In this document: in pieces, positions 10,901 through 20,029 of the stretch
Layout of the letters: each line of letters starts with the position of its first letter
How positions within the stretch are numbered: the first letter of the stretch is position 1
From: Amphibalanus amphitrite
Lineage: Eukaryota; Arthropoda; Thecostraca; Balanomorpha; Balanidae
DNA: 64,000 nucleotides
Direction of reading: 5' to 3'
NCBI RefSeq assembly: GCF_019059575.1
Contig: NW_024883012.1
Coordinates: 1-64,000 of the forward strand
The notes under the pieces: model-generated
Told to the model about the DNA's origin: nothing
What the model saw: only the letters and a program-made list of their open reading frames with translations
Databases searched by the model: none
Position numbers and translations under genes: made by a program

Positions 10901-13771
10901 AGGGGCACTAAAAATAAAACAAACAAAATAAAAAATGAAAATAGGACATCACCAAAATTAAGTGACCGAAATCCGTTGAGTTTTTAATTTTGCGTATAGG
11001 TAGGGGCACCACGAATTAAATTCATGACCATCCCCTTGGAGTTTTCCTGGATCATCCCCTGGTGCTCGCACGGTTGAGACAAAAACGAGTAAGATTCTGG
11101 TCTTCAATACGCCTTTTCACGCAACACGATCCAGAAAAACAAAGGTATTAGCTCAGAAGTGTTTGACAGGTGATTTTGAGCATGCAAGACGGCGTCTATA
11201 GCGCATTTAGGTCTTCGGCTTTTGGGGGGGGTCAAATGACCCTCTCAGACCTTTTGGGGGGGGTCATGACCCCGTGGACCCCCCCCAGGATCCGCCAGTG
11301 TTAAGGCTGTGTTCTTTCCAAAATTTACCTGTCAACCTATTTCGCAATTTATTTTATTCCAAGCTGCAAGCTTCTATGACCGGACTTTTATTGAAGTTTC
11401 AGTCATGGAACGCATTGTTTAACAGGGAGCTTTTGAAGAGAAGAAAACTGCCGTATAATGAAATTAACCGCCGTGTTTTTATGCATGGGTTTCGATAGAC
11501 ATTTCCGAGTTTTGGCGTCGACTGAAATTAACCGTCTCTCGCGCTTCTGGCTTTCAGCAGGCCACCTTTATACAAAAAATTAACTGAACTTTTTTAACAT
11601 GCGTCGGTGGCAAAAATGTACTATAATAGACATTATTTGATATCAAAACACTAAAGTAAAATGATGATATAAAGATGTTTATTGTGAAAGTGATTTGGTG
11701 CAGATTTGATCAAATTAGGTTCATTCGCCAGATAGCCCGACGTAAAACAGCTAATAGGCGTTTTCACGACGGGCTATCCGGCGAATGCACCTAATTTGAC
11801 AAAACCTGCACCTAATCTTTTTTACAGCAAATATCTTCCAGTGTTTTATTCCAGTGTTTTAATCGATGATACTCTCTGATAATATGAAAAAGGAGGCATA
11901 TAAGCAATTAGTGCAATCCTAGCTCATAGCTTCTAAGAGATGCACTGAACCTAACTTGACCAAATCTGCACCTAATCTAATATGCACCAAATGTGTATCA
12001 GATGGCCGCCGTGAAACGGCTAATATCGCCCCCACATCATCTTTCTCACCTTTATGCACCAGCACATCTCTATGTAGACCGGCTGTGCTGCTGTTGACAT
12101 GCAGCACACTGTGTGTGCTATTGTGCTCCAGCACAGTAGCGTGTACGTCATGTGTGGAACCCTCGTGCTCCATCTCTCCGTGTGTCTCGTTGTGGAGGTG
12201 AACGTGAAGAGCGTCGTCGGGAAGTGACGTCATCGGTGGAGCCGTGACGTCAGTGGTGGCGCCAGGCCGTGCTGGAAATGGGAACAGAAAGGTGGGCTAG
12301 TTTACAAAATTGAAAGTCAATGGGGAAGCGTAAACCGTTTTTATGTCAAGCGATATGATAATTTTTAGATCAAGCAATATAGCAGTACGTTTTTAGGGGT
12401 ATGGGATGCTTCAAATAAACAAGATTTTGGCATTGATTTTTAAAATTGGTTGAAATAATAAATGACATAGTAATGCGAGGCTCTGCAGCCTAAAAACCGT
12501 GAAAAGTGTACCTAATGCTCGTACCAATTATATCTTATACTTTCGCTGAACAACCAGATAGCGTTCAGAGCTGTAAAAAAGTTTTTTTTTAACAGCTATT
12601 CACATAATATTGCAACTTGAAATATCTGCAATAACACCTTCATAACTAAATTTCATTTCAGTCCCCCTCTGAGCAAATCCCTGACTACGCCCATGCTCTG
12701 TACTAGATGTGACGTCACCAACGACGCCATGTTGTTTGAAGCATTGATAGCAGCATTGATAACAGCATGCCGAAACCCTTACATCAAGCATCAGCCTTGT
12801 TATCTCGCCCACCCACGCTGGTCGGCCTGGCAGTAGATTGATGTCCACTTCCGAATATGCTGCTACTGGCATAACATAAAAGTTGACCCACGCTAGACTC
12901 AGACCCATTTTAGCCCCCTTCAACTCTAATCGGTCCAGATTTTGATAAAATATGCCAAAAACACTTCATTTATCTCTCACTCAAAGGATAAGAGCGAAAC
13001 ACAGATTGTTTGGAAAACATCAAATGTCTGTCTACCAGCAGCAGATTCACGGACATCAGTTTACCGCCAGATTGACAAACGTCACGCACCCATTAGTTGG
13101 AGAAATGTGAGGCTCAGGATGTTCGAACAGCACAAATGGTGATGATATTGACCAATAACATGACACTTGAGAAATACTTCTCAAATACATCTCACTGCCA
13201 TGTTATTGGTCAACTTCATCACCATATTTGATTATTTGATCATGGCAAAACCGACCATTTACATCAAGATGTTCGAACATCACAAACCCGCCGCCCCAGC
13301 GTGCCGTCCGTTGCGGTTCCAAAGCCAAATCGGCACGTGCGAGCACCCACAGGTCTGAGCAGTTCTGAATTATCCAATATGTACTCACTAGTGATGTCAA
13401 TTACGGAAAATCGGAATACCGATACCAAACCAAATACCCATCAACCAAAACCATGGGGAAATACCGAAACCAAACCAACTTGGGAACATGACAGAAATAC
13501 CAACTATTTACCGATTTCTTAGCCTCTTATACATACATTAGTGAAGATTCATAATACAAACAAAATACCAAACACATCAGGATTGAAATACCAAATACCA
13601 AGTTGGTATCGGTTTAGTATCGGTGTACCCAAAAGTTGGTATCCGATTGACATCTCTAGTACTGACCGTTGTCACTCTATGTAGTCTCCACATTGTAGGT
13701 ACGTACTCACCTATTAGAGCCAGAAGTGTGAGAGGCCACAGCATGTCTGCTCTACTTCCTCTTGTAGCCAT
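1865..13771 (-). CDS. Histidine-rich single-pass membrane glycoprotein (5 exons, 3' end uncertain)
   Basis: I do not recognise the family. Exons 13711-13771, 12050-12271, 3086-3184, 2367-2541 and 1865-1952 join in one frame to give 215 residues. All four joins agree in phase (1, 1, 1, 2) and have GT-AG borders. Residues 1-21 are a signal peptide (core LWPLTLLALIA). The ectodomain, about 22-158, is rich in His and acidic residues (for example LHVHLHNETHGEMEHE). It has six N-glycosylation sequons at about N48, N71, N80, N108, N113 and N136. A transmembrane helix spans about 159-183 and is followed by basic residues. The cytoplasmic tail is acidic (PLLSEEDEEF). This is a type I topology by inference. 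The start is the first ATG in the exon. The last exon ends at a GTCAGT donor, so more exons may follow. Intron 2 is 8.9 kb and mostly transposons. Confidence 0.8.
2367..2541 (-). CDS. Membrane glycoprotein exon 4 (transmembrane helix)
   Basis: The acceptor is GATCACAG and the donor GTAATT. It gives 57 codons, including one NSS sequon and the hydrophobic helix FIAATVGACVGVAILAAVVC. The helix is followed by a positive residue, consistent with cytoplasmic stop-transfer. Confidence 0.8.
2546..2720. repeat. 52-bp tandem repeat carrying TGACGTCA
   Basis: Between three and four copies of a 50-55 bp unit start at 2546, 2601, 2652 and 2702. The first and third contain the CRE/ATF palindrome TGACGTCA; the second and fourth have single-base variants. 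The array lies in intron 3, directly next to the acceptor of exon 4. Confidence 0.8.
2721..3085. other. Rest of intron 3, nothing recognised
   Basis: Only the 5' splice site of exon 3 and scattered TGACGTCA-like sites are seen. Confidence 0.5.
3086..3184 (-). CDS. Membrane glycoprotein exon 3
   Basis: The acceptor is TTATTTTCAG and the donor GTACGT. It gives 32 codons, beginning VLDDMGMGADPING and ending LVPTK, with sequons NGT and NHS. The leftover G joins GA of exon 4 to make Gly. Confidence 0.75.
3185..3679. other. 3' part of intron 2, nothing recognised
   Basis: Ordinary AT-rich intron sequence with no repeat or open frame that can be supported. Confidence 0.5.
3680..4883. mobile_element. 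Palindromic MITE copy 1, interrupted by TTAA element A1
   Basis: The left arm (3680-3775) and right arm (about 4813-4883) are inverted repeats built on TTTAACGCACGAG. They match the uninterrupted copy at 6607-6769 base for base in long stretches. The interruption falls exactly at a TTAA. Confidence 0.8.
3772..4816. mobile_element. TTAA element, family A copy 1
   Basis: It is flanked by TTAA on both sides, with ends CCCTCGCCGG and its inverse. The left end is the long form: spacer, second CCGGCCGAGG word, G-run, near-palindrome GCGGGTACGACC and C-run. The right end is the short form. The interior has many AGGTCA or TGACCT sites, a perfect AGGTCA-G-TGACCT palindrome at 4640-4652, and the 17-mer CCATTGACTTATAATGG at 4437. 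No transposase is seen, so it is non-autonomous. Confidence 0.85.
4902..6373. mobile_element. TTAA element, family B copy 1
   Basis: Flanking TTAA is present, with ends CCCGCGCCCTGGTGGGG and the inverse. The hairpin core is GCTATTTTTTGC between a G-run and a C-run. The right end is the long form, with the CACCAGG word twice. A second copy is at 52924-54127. This copy carries a Harbinger-like insertion at 5505-5768 that the second copy lacks. Confidence 0.85.
5505..5768. mobile_element. PIF/Harbinger-like MITE with TTA target duplication
   Basis: Terminal inverted repeats start AGG(C/G)CTGGCTACACTATGCG. TTA is duplicated at 5502-5504 and 5769-5771. The matching place in the other family B copy (about 53520-53533) reads straight through with a single TTA, which fixes both ends. 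Confidence 0.85.
6374..6606. other. Intron sequence between elements
   Basis: No feature beyond AT-rich sequence. Confidence 0.4.
6607..6769. mobile_element. Palindromic MITE copy 2 (empty-site copy)
   Basis: A near-perfect palindrome of about 163 bp with ends TTAACACATGGTTTCC and the inverse. It holds the unoccupied TTAA that corresponds to the family A insertion in copy 1. Confidence 0.8.
6917..6940. repeat. Perfect 24-bp palindrome
   Basis: Two 12-base arms, GTGCACCAATTT and its reverse complement, meet without a spacer. Nearby bases repeat the GCACG theme of the palindromic MITE, so it may be a remnant of a related element. Confidence 0.85.
6941..7333. other. Intron sequence with GAACGCACCG(C/T)AAAGTATG duplication
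   Basis: A segment of about 40 bp containing CCAGTGAACGCACCG followed by AAAGTATGTATTAAT occurs twice, near 6972 and 7088. Near 7260-7330 a stretch beginning with a GTGCAGAT motif repeats a sequence seen again around 11700 and 11950. Confidence 0.5.
7334..8508. mobile_element. TTAA element, family C copy 1
   Basis: TTAA flanks both ends, CCCGCGCCCAGATGGGG (long form, left) and CATCAGGGCGCGGG (short form, right). The hairpin core is CCATTTTGG between a G-run and a C-run. A GC-rich hairpin near 8420 and many AGGTCA or TGACCT sites follow. The second copy is at 49855-51046. Confidence 0.85.
8509..9394. repeat. Intron sequence with a dispersed repeat (inverse copy near 11518)
   Basis: Bases about 8611-8740 (ACATTTTTGCCACCGACG through GCGCGAGAGACGGTTAAT) reappear in inverse orientation at about 11518-11640. 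TTTAATTGCCCGGTC is duplicated at about 8565 and 8590, with an inverse copy near 8722. No complete element could be delimited. Confidence 0.55.
9763..10215. repeat. About 200-bp tandem repeat with a GC hairpin
   Basis: AATCGGCGGCGCGAAGCGCC starts at 9763, 9962 and 10165, so the period is 199-203 bp. There are two full copies and a partial third that runs into a minisatellite. Each unit starts with a CGGCGGCGC-loop-GCGCCG hairpin like those in the TTAA elements. Confidence 0.85.
10216..10725. repeat. GGCC minisatellite, about 17-20 bp unit
   Basis: Repeated GGGCCTCCTCTCTACAGA units with length variation. The inverse, AGGAGGCCCTCTGTAGAGAG, resembles the unit at 20155-21870. A 170-codon open frame over it is an artefact of the repeat. 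Confidence 0.85.
11301..12049. other. 5' part of intron 2
   Basis: Contains the inverse copy (about 11518-11640) of the 8611-8740 repeat and the GTGCAGATTTG-type repeat at about 11697, 11795 and 11950. No coding sequence. Confidence 0.5.
12050..12271 (-). CDS. Membrane glycoprotein exon 2 (His-rich ectodomain)
   Basis: The acceptor CATTTCCAG precedes 73 codons; the donor is GTGAGA. Three sequons (NET, NST, NSS) and repeated His-x-His spacing mark it as ectodomain. The trailing G joins AT of exon 3, 8.9 kb away, to make Asp. Confidence 0.8.
12272..13388. other. Intron 1, partly repetitive
   Basis: The segments at about 13110-13160 and 13190-13290 share GATGTTCGAACA and inverse motifs, including ACATGACACTTGAGAAAT and ATTTGATTATTTGATCATGG neighbourhoods. 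This suggests a small MITE. Borders could not be fixed. Confidence 0.4.
13389..13658. mobile_element. Small hAT-like MITE in intron 1
   Basis: Ends TAGTGATGTCAAT and, in inverse, TAGAGATGTCAATCGG. Flanks are GTACTCAC and GTACTGAC, an 8-bp duplication with one mismatch. The interior repeats ACCGATACCAAACC-like words. Confidence 0.7.
13711..13771 (-). CDS. Membrane glycoprotein exon 1 (signal peptide)
   Basis: It encodes 20 residues from MATRGSRADM to LLALI plus one base, then the donor GTGAGT. The leftover G joins CA of exon 2 to make Ala. An upstream open stretch has no ATG, so 13771 is the natural start. Confidence 0.8.
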
Positions 13772-14295
13772 CTCTGACTTCCAGCTGTGGCTAGTCTTCC
13801 AGGAGAATGAGGACGTCTCTAATCGCTCTATACTGAAGAGGCGTTCTAGACGTCCTGACAATGTCTAAGAACACTCGCTGCTTGCCGTGATGACTCGCTT
13901 TAACCACTTATTACTACGGCGTGTTATCACTGAAGTCAGCTGGTTGATCCTTCTTGGAATTCTTCTTTGCTTTTCGCTCGACCCTAATGTCGTCACTAGC
14001 TGATTGTTTTCGTCAATGCACTGGTATCTGCTTGCGTTTCGTTGATTGCCGCCGTTAGTGTCGGCACTTGAATGCCTTCTGTTGGATGCTGACCGTCGTT
14101 AGAAATGTTTTGCTCACACTTGTAGACCTATAGTGAAGATGTAACCAGACTAGTCTCATGAGCTCAAGGTGTATGATACTCCGATACACCAATGGAGTTA
14201 CAGTGTCAAATATTCACATTTCACAATAGCTCACTGTTAATCACTGCATTGCTGTTGCTAATACTGATCACTCTTTAGGTACTAACCACTGCACT
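13772..14295. other. Region upstream of the membrane glycoprotein gene
   Basis: No further coding sequence. The minus-strand promoter should lie in the first few hundred bases, but apart from a TCAGT no element is clear. Confidence 0.4.
13832..13836 (-). promoter_or_regulatory. Possible TCAGT initiator of the membrane glycoprotein gene
   Basis: A TCAGT initiator lies about 60 bp upstream of the start codon on the minus strand. No TATA box is seen at the right distance, so this is weak. Confidence 0.35.
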
Positions 14296-15059
14296 CACTG
14301 GCGGTCGCAGCCGCTAGCAAAAGGGGGGGCCAAAGTCACACTCGCGGGACATAACATTTATCCGTCACCGGGAGGGGGGGGGGGGGGTGATCGGCTAATT
14401 TTTTACGTCCACGAGGTGCCGCGCAGTTGGCATTACTTATGCTTCATCCATCTGATTCTTGCGTGAAATTTTTAAGCTCAATTTAAGGCAAAATCACCAG
14501 TTCCATTTCCCGCCCCACGGTGCTTCCACCGGTCGGCCCACTGCACCATGACGACGGATCGGTGTAGCATAGGTATACTGGAAGGTCAGGCACGCGGATT
14601 CATGACCTTACCACTATAAAACAATTCGGAAAAGTACAGATACCTCTTGCTTTGAACAAGCATGTGAAACCCAGAGAGCATTTTCAGACTATGACATTTA
14701 CTCATATAGGTAACATACCTAGTTGTGTGGCGGCGGGAGAGAGTAGGTACACCGACCGACCTCTGGAGACCCCCCACAGGTTCCAAGCTTTCAAAATTGG
14801 CATCTGAGGGCCGCGCGCGACTCCTGCGGGGCTTCGCAGCGGCTCTATTGGGGCTCACTCAACCTGCCTAGTCTTACTGCTAAAAAGACTGGCCCTGAGC
14901 CCTAAGGACTTCATCAGTCTCTGCCAGCCCCAGGACCCACACCGGCTCATGGGGTCCCGACGTCGAAATATGAGGGAATCTGCGCCGGACCATCAGGACG
15001 CTAAGTAATCTCGATCAGGACCAACGTAAGGCTGTGCCGGAGACTGCGTGAGCCCTCTG

Positions 15060-15615
15060 ATCTTCAGAAACCCACCCATATATGTTTTCACGTAGAGGCC
15101 AGTTTAGGGCCCTCAGAGACCAGTACAGGGCCTGCAAACTACAAAGGCCAGTAGTTTGAGACAATCAGTGACCGAGTTGGGCTCTCAGAGGCTAATGTGG
15201 GTTATTACAGGCCAACATGGGCCCTCAGAGGTCAGCGTGGGGCCCTAAAAGACCGGCATGAGCCGTCGTTGGACCCCAGAGGCCAGCAGAGGGCCCTCAA
15301 AGGCCAAGATGGGCCCTCCTCAAATGCCAATGCAGGCCCTTAGAGGCCGGCATCGGGTCTCCAGCAGCCAGTGCGGGGCCCTCATTGGCACCTTAAGGTT
15401 CGTCTTGGGACACCACAGACAGAAATAAGGCCACCAGAGACCGGTGTGAGACCCTCAGACGCCGGTTGGGACCCCTGAGGCCTGTTAGGGGCCCTCATAG
15501 GCCAGATGTGGGGTCTCAGAGGTTGATGTAGGCTCTTAGCGGTCAACGTGGGCACTTGACCGCCACTGAAGTTCCCTCAGAGGTCAGTGTAGGACGCTCA
15601 AAGACCGGTGTGGGA
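15060..15615. repeat. Degenerate GGCC minisatellite
   Basis: Units of about 20-30 bp with the motif GGGCCCTCAGAGGCCAG, strongly diverged, inside the composite hAT-like element. Confidence 0.65.
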
Positions 15616-15887
15616 GCTATATTAATAGCTGGGCGTGGGTTTTTTGAGCTTCGTGACGATCGAATAATTGCCAGGGCCCCATACACCTATATGGGGGCCC
15701 ATTGGTTGTTTGAGGGGGGGGGGGGGCAAATGATATGATGGCCCCCTTTATTGACCTTGGGGGGGGGGGGCATGGCCCTGATGCCCCCCCCGCGACCGCC
15801 ACTGTGTACACATTACACACATGCCTCTGAGATTACATACTAGCTCATGCAAACTCTATGCAGGCCCCGGAGTTCCCACGCTAATCC

Positions 15888-16921
15888 TTAACCCTCGCCG
15901 GCCGAGGGGGGGGCGGGTGCCGCCCCCCCCATAGGGTTTTTTCGCGATAGCTCCGAACACGCTGGCGATAGAGAGCTGAAACTTGGCATACCTGACCTTT
16001 GATCCAAGCCGGATCTTTTGACACCAACCGCATTTTTGGGTCAGGTCAGGTCACTGACCTATGACGTCATAAGTGAACCTCTGCACGGTCTTCAGATGTC
16101 GCAACTTCGCAACGCCCTCACTGCCAGAGGAGATGTCACAGGGAAATGAAACTTGCAGGATCTAGTATCCATTATGAGTCCCACAACTTGTATATCTCGG
16201 ATTTTTCCTAAAGGTCATATGAGGTCAGGTCATTTTCGTGACCTCACCATTATAAGTCAATGGGGAAAAATTCAAACTGCTATTCTGGCGCCGGGAACGA
16301 TCTCCAACTATCTCAAGCACACAGAATCGTGATTTGATGCACTCCTTGCAAGGTTAGGTGCGTCACTTTTGCAATGTTGACCTTGCGTGACGTCATTTAT
16401 GACGTCATCAAGGTCAAATTAGTTTTTCGTCAATAACTCTTGATCAAATTGAGCTAGCGAGTCGGGAAAGGCACCAATGGACTCAGGAAGGCCTGCCGAA
16501 TCGAATGATATGCGACATGACCTCTTTCGACCAACTTCGTGACCTGGGGGTGCTGACCTGACCTTGACCTGAGGTCAACACCCCAAGTTGACCTGACCCG
16601 GACAAAAAGTATATCATTCGACGCGCCTGAGCGAGGCGAACACGATGCTGCCAAAATCGGCGCTCTGCGGCCGTTTTTTGCGAAGTTATTCACCAAAAAC
16701 TGAACCGTACCCTGGGGCACTTGACCTGACCTCAGAGGTCACCGGTTGACCTAGGACCTTAAAATCGGGTACCAATCTCTGCGTCTCGTAACGGCGCACA
16801 CGCTCGTTTTTTCCGCGACGCGCTAGCTCCACCAGGGGCGAAACGGCGAGGGGGGGGTCGTACCCGCCCCCCCCCTCGGCCGGCGCGTATGTAGAAAACC
16901 AATAGGTCCGGCGAGGGTTAA
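15888..16921. mobile_element. TTAA element, family A copy 2 (inverse orientation)
   Basis: Closely similar to the copy at 3772-4816 in inverse orientation. TTAA flanks both ends; the short end is left and the long end right. It holds a perfect AGGTCA-C-TGACCT palindrome at 16048-16060 and the inverse of CCATTGACTTATAATGG at 16247. Confidence 0.85.
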
Positions 16922-17356
16922 GAAACCAAGCTGGCATACGGCGTCACCACCGGGCTTCTGAGGTGCACAGCACCAACCCATGACGTCTTACTTTAGTGTC
17001 TTAGAGCCAATCTCCTTTAGCAGGGCCCACCCACCACTGCCGAAGAGGGCCAGCCATTGCTGGGCCTACGAGAGCCTCAAGTAAACCCACGCTGATATTC
17101 CATATAAGATCCGGCCATACTCGTGAACCGGTGCCAGCGACGCTGACCACCAAATTGACAGAATGCGAAACTGAGCCCTCATGAGTGAAATTTACGTCCT
17201 TTGATGGCGCAAGAAAGAAAATGAAACATACGAAAAGCTTTTCTAGGACTTTTGTTCGATCTGAAAGGTGGGGCCAAAAGATAGTATGGCCCCACCTTTC
17301 AGCACCAAAGGGGGGGCCATGGCCCCCGTGCCCCCCCCCCCCTGGGACCGCCAGTG

Positions 17357-17699
17357 ACTGCACTGCATTCACTGCACTGCAGTGCACTCAATATTGGTTT
17401 TTCAGTGTAGTGTAGGAGTGATCTAGTCAGTATCCTTGTGATTAGTGTCAGTTTCCTATGCCTAGAGACAGGTTTACGACTTTGTATCGTTAGAAGATTT
17501 AGTTTTTTTTTTTCACCAGTGTGTCATCTACAACATTTCCGAAGCTAAAAGCGGAAAACCAGTTTTGTACGTAGCTTATAGCTGATGGCTCGCGCATACA
17601 TGAGTTGCACGCTGACTCCTGATTGCTTTCGAAGCGGTACTTTATACCAAGCTTAGCGAACTCTGTGAAACTATGTGTAACACGAAAATATCTACGAAA
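17357..17699. other. Intergenic, nothing recognised
   Basis: The 8-bp duplication of the hAT-like element is at its left edge. No gene is seen. Confidence 0.4.
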
Positions 17700-18300
17700 T
17701 CAAATTCCTAGATGTTCTCACTACTCCCTAGTGACAGTGATTCTACAACTCTAGCGACAACCGACAGCACTTCTAGTCCCTACGGACAGCACTTCTAGTC
17801 CCATACCGCCAGCACTTAGTCCCTTGCAACAGCACTTCTACTCTCTAGCAACAGCACTTTGAGTCCCTAGTAACAGCATTTCTACTCTCTAGCAACAGCA
17901 CTTTTAGTCCCTAGTAACAGCACTTCTACTCTCTAGCGACAGCAATTCTAGTCCCTAGTGACAGCAATTCTACTCCCTAGCGACAGAGATTCTACTCCCT
18001 AGCGACAGAGATTCTACTCCCTAGCGACAGCTCGAATTGCTGTCGCTACTCCCTAGCGCCAGCAATTCTACTCCCTAGCGACAGCAATTCTACTCCCTAG
18101 CGACAACACTTCTATAGTCCCTAACGATGGCATTTCTACTCTCTAACTATAGCACTTCTAGTCCCTAGCGACAGCACTTCTACTCCCTAGCGACAGCGAT
18201 TCTACTCCCTAGCGACAGCAATTCTACTCCCTAGCGACAGCACTTCTAGTCCTAGCGACAGTATTTCTAGTCCTTAGACGATAGCACTTCTAGTCTCTAG
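17700..18300. repeat. 22-bp minisatellite
   Basis: About 25 copies of a unit such as AGCGACAGCAATTCTACTCC plus CT, with an alternating CACTT or CAATT variant. One local inversion occurs near 18025. Confidence 0.9.
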
Positions 18301-19074
18301 CTATTGCGGTCAGCACTGACTAACGCGTATATCTGCGAGATCGACACTGTTAAACGGTAACACTACATTATTTCTTCTGATCGTTCAATTGCCAGGGCCT
18401 ATCCAAAGTTGCGTCGCTAACACTAATATAGCTTTAGAGCGCTAAAGCTGCATCGGTACTAGTCAACTATAGCCCTACCATGAGTCAATAAGGCTTTGTT
18501 TTGTTTCATCCACCCACCCACTCAAACACTCATACGTTACATATTTGACACGCTTAGGGATTCCTCTTGTTCCTCGCGCTCAATTCTCGATTGGGCCAAG
18601 TTAACTGCGTCAACCATCATTTGGTACCTACGTCGTCTAGCTGGCCCATCAACTAAATCAACCAGTGCTTTCAAACCGACACGCATCGTGCGCAAAACTT
18701 CAATCAGGGTCCACAGTAATTCACGGAGAGTCCACAAAATCACACATATCGTCCTCAGAACGTCACAAACCGTGATACAGAGCGTCGTCAGTGCTACCCA
18801 GAGTGTACTCAGCACGATGTTATAGTTACTCAGTGCCGCATAAAACCCGACACAGAGTGTCCTTAGTACCTTAAAACCATAGAGCATTGAGAATAAACTG
18901 CACTATCCGAAGCATAACGAAAATAAGTGCAGTAAAGAAGAAGAATGACAACGGATCATCTTGCTTTGTTTTGATCGAAAGGAATAAAGACAAGATATGT
19001 GCAATCGCGAATAGCACTTTTTCATTAAATGTCAATGGATCAGCAAATACTGGCATTGTGATTATCGGTGTCGA
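18301..19074. repeat. Degenerate 25-35 bp repeats (CACAGAGTGTCCTCAGTAC type)
   Basis: Between about 18660 and 18880 units such as CACAGAGTGTCCTTAGTACC recur irregularly. A related array is at 24770-25200. The two overlapping open frames (109 and 116 codons, opposite strands) come from this repetition. Confidence 0.5.
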
Positions 19075-19995
19075 TTAACCCTCGCCCGCACATGCCATTT
19101 TCCCATCCTAGAACGCACATGGGGGGGGGGGGGTAGTTGCCAGCCCCCCCGCGCCATTTCGTTCCTGTTGGAGATAGAGCTTAGCAGTAAAGACCAAAAA
19201 GATTCTTTGGGAAGAGACGAATCCAATGCTACCCAATTTTACCTTCTCAGGTCAGTCATTGACCTTCCAGGTCAGGTCAAACTAAAAAATGTTGCTGTTT
19301 TGGGTCACCGTTGGATATCAAGTGTGCTGCTTATCAAATACCGATGACGATGCTGTTTTCTGGTGCCAAGCCAGCTAGAACCTCTTTGTCACACTACCCG
19401 ACCAGAATTTTGCTGCTGAGGTCATTTCAGGTCAAGTTAGGTCAAGGTCAATTATATGTGTTTGTATGTCTGTGTGTGTCTGTGTGTATACTGATGTGTG
19501 CACCGATTGTTTTTGGGTCCATATTACATGAAATCATGATCTGAGAAGCTTTTACGAAAAATGCAGTCAAAAAACTTCAAAAAAAGTAAATTCAGCTTGC
19601 CTAAAACGCAATTATCTTAGGTGACCTAGGTTGACCTTGACCCTGACCTTGACCCCTGTACATCGTCGAACAACATGTTCCATGATAGGTAGGAGGTAAG
19701 ACTGGCAAAAAGGCCGAAATCAGGGTGTCAAAAGCTCATAAGGCCCATGGCAAACGCAAGATGTTGAGAATTGGCCATTTGGGTCATGACATGACCTGAA
19801 AAACAAGGTCATATCTCCGAAACCAAAGGTCACAGAAACTTGAAATTTTCAGTGGACATCAAGAAAGGATAGAGGAGCAGCTATACGAAAAATCAGCCTT
19901 CTAGCTCTAAAAATGTTGAGTGCAGAGCAGAAAGACTACCTGGGGGGGGGGGGGTGGCAACCACCCCCCCCCCCCCATGTGCGGGCGAGGGTTAA
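19075..19995. mobile_element. TTAA element, family D copy 1
   Basis: TTAA flanks both sides. The left long end begins CCCTCGCCCGCACATGCC; the right short end is CATGTGCGGGCGAGGG. The hairpin core is GGTGGCAACCACC between a G-run and a C-run. TGACCT and AGGTCA sites and a short TG tract are inside. Family D copy 2 lies 1.9 kb away beyond a minisatellite. Confidence 0.85.
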
Positions 19996-20029
19996 CCATG
20001 GGTGTAACTTTGTATACTTTCGAGGTCCC

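Larger units (their letters stand above)
9395..11300. mobile_element. hAT-like element with 8-bp duplication TTAAGGCT
   Basis: The left end is CAAGGGCGGATCTAGG; the right end in inverse is CACTGGCGGATCCTGG. The 8 bp TTAAGGCT stands on both sides (9387-9394 and 11301-11308), the length typical of hAT elements. Inside are G-runs next to each end, a 200-bp tandem repeat and a GGCC minisatellite. No transposase is seen. Confidence 0.8.
14296..17356. mobile_element. Composite hAT-like element with 8-bp duplication ACTGCACT
   Basis: The left end is CACTGGCGGTCGCAG and the right end in inverse CACTGGCGGTCCCAG. The 8 bp ACTGCACT occurs at 14288-14295 and 17357-17364. The interior carries G/C-run hairpins near 14323, 15713 and 17310, a degenerate GGCC array and TTAA element A2. 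No transposase is seen. A second right-end-like motif (GCGACCGCCACTG near 15791) suggests an older nested copy. Confidence 0.75.

Noticed and set aside
16454-16937. Arg/Ser-rich frames in family A elements (also 3791-4247)
   Set aside because: They appear in both copies only because the copies are near-identical; frames are broken by G-runs and show no known domain.
17700-18300. CRISPR-like regular repeat
   Set aside because: Units are adjoining 22-mers without distinct spacers, in a eukaryotic genome; it is a minisatellite.
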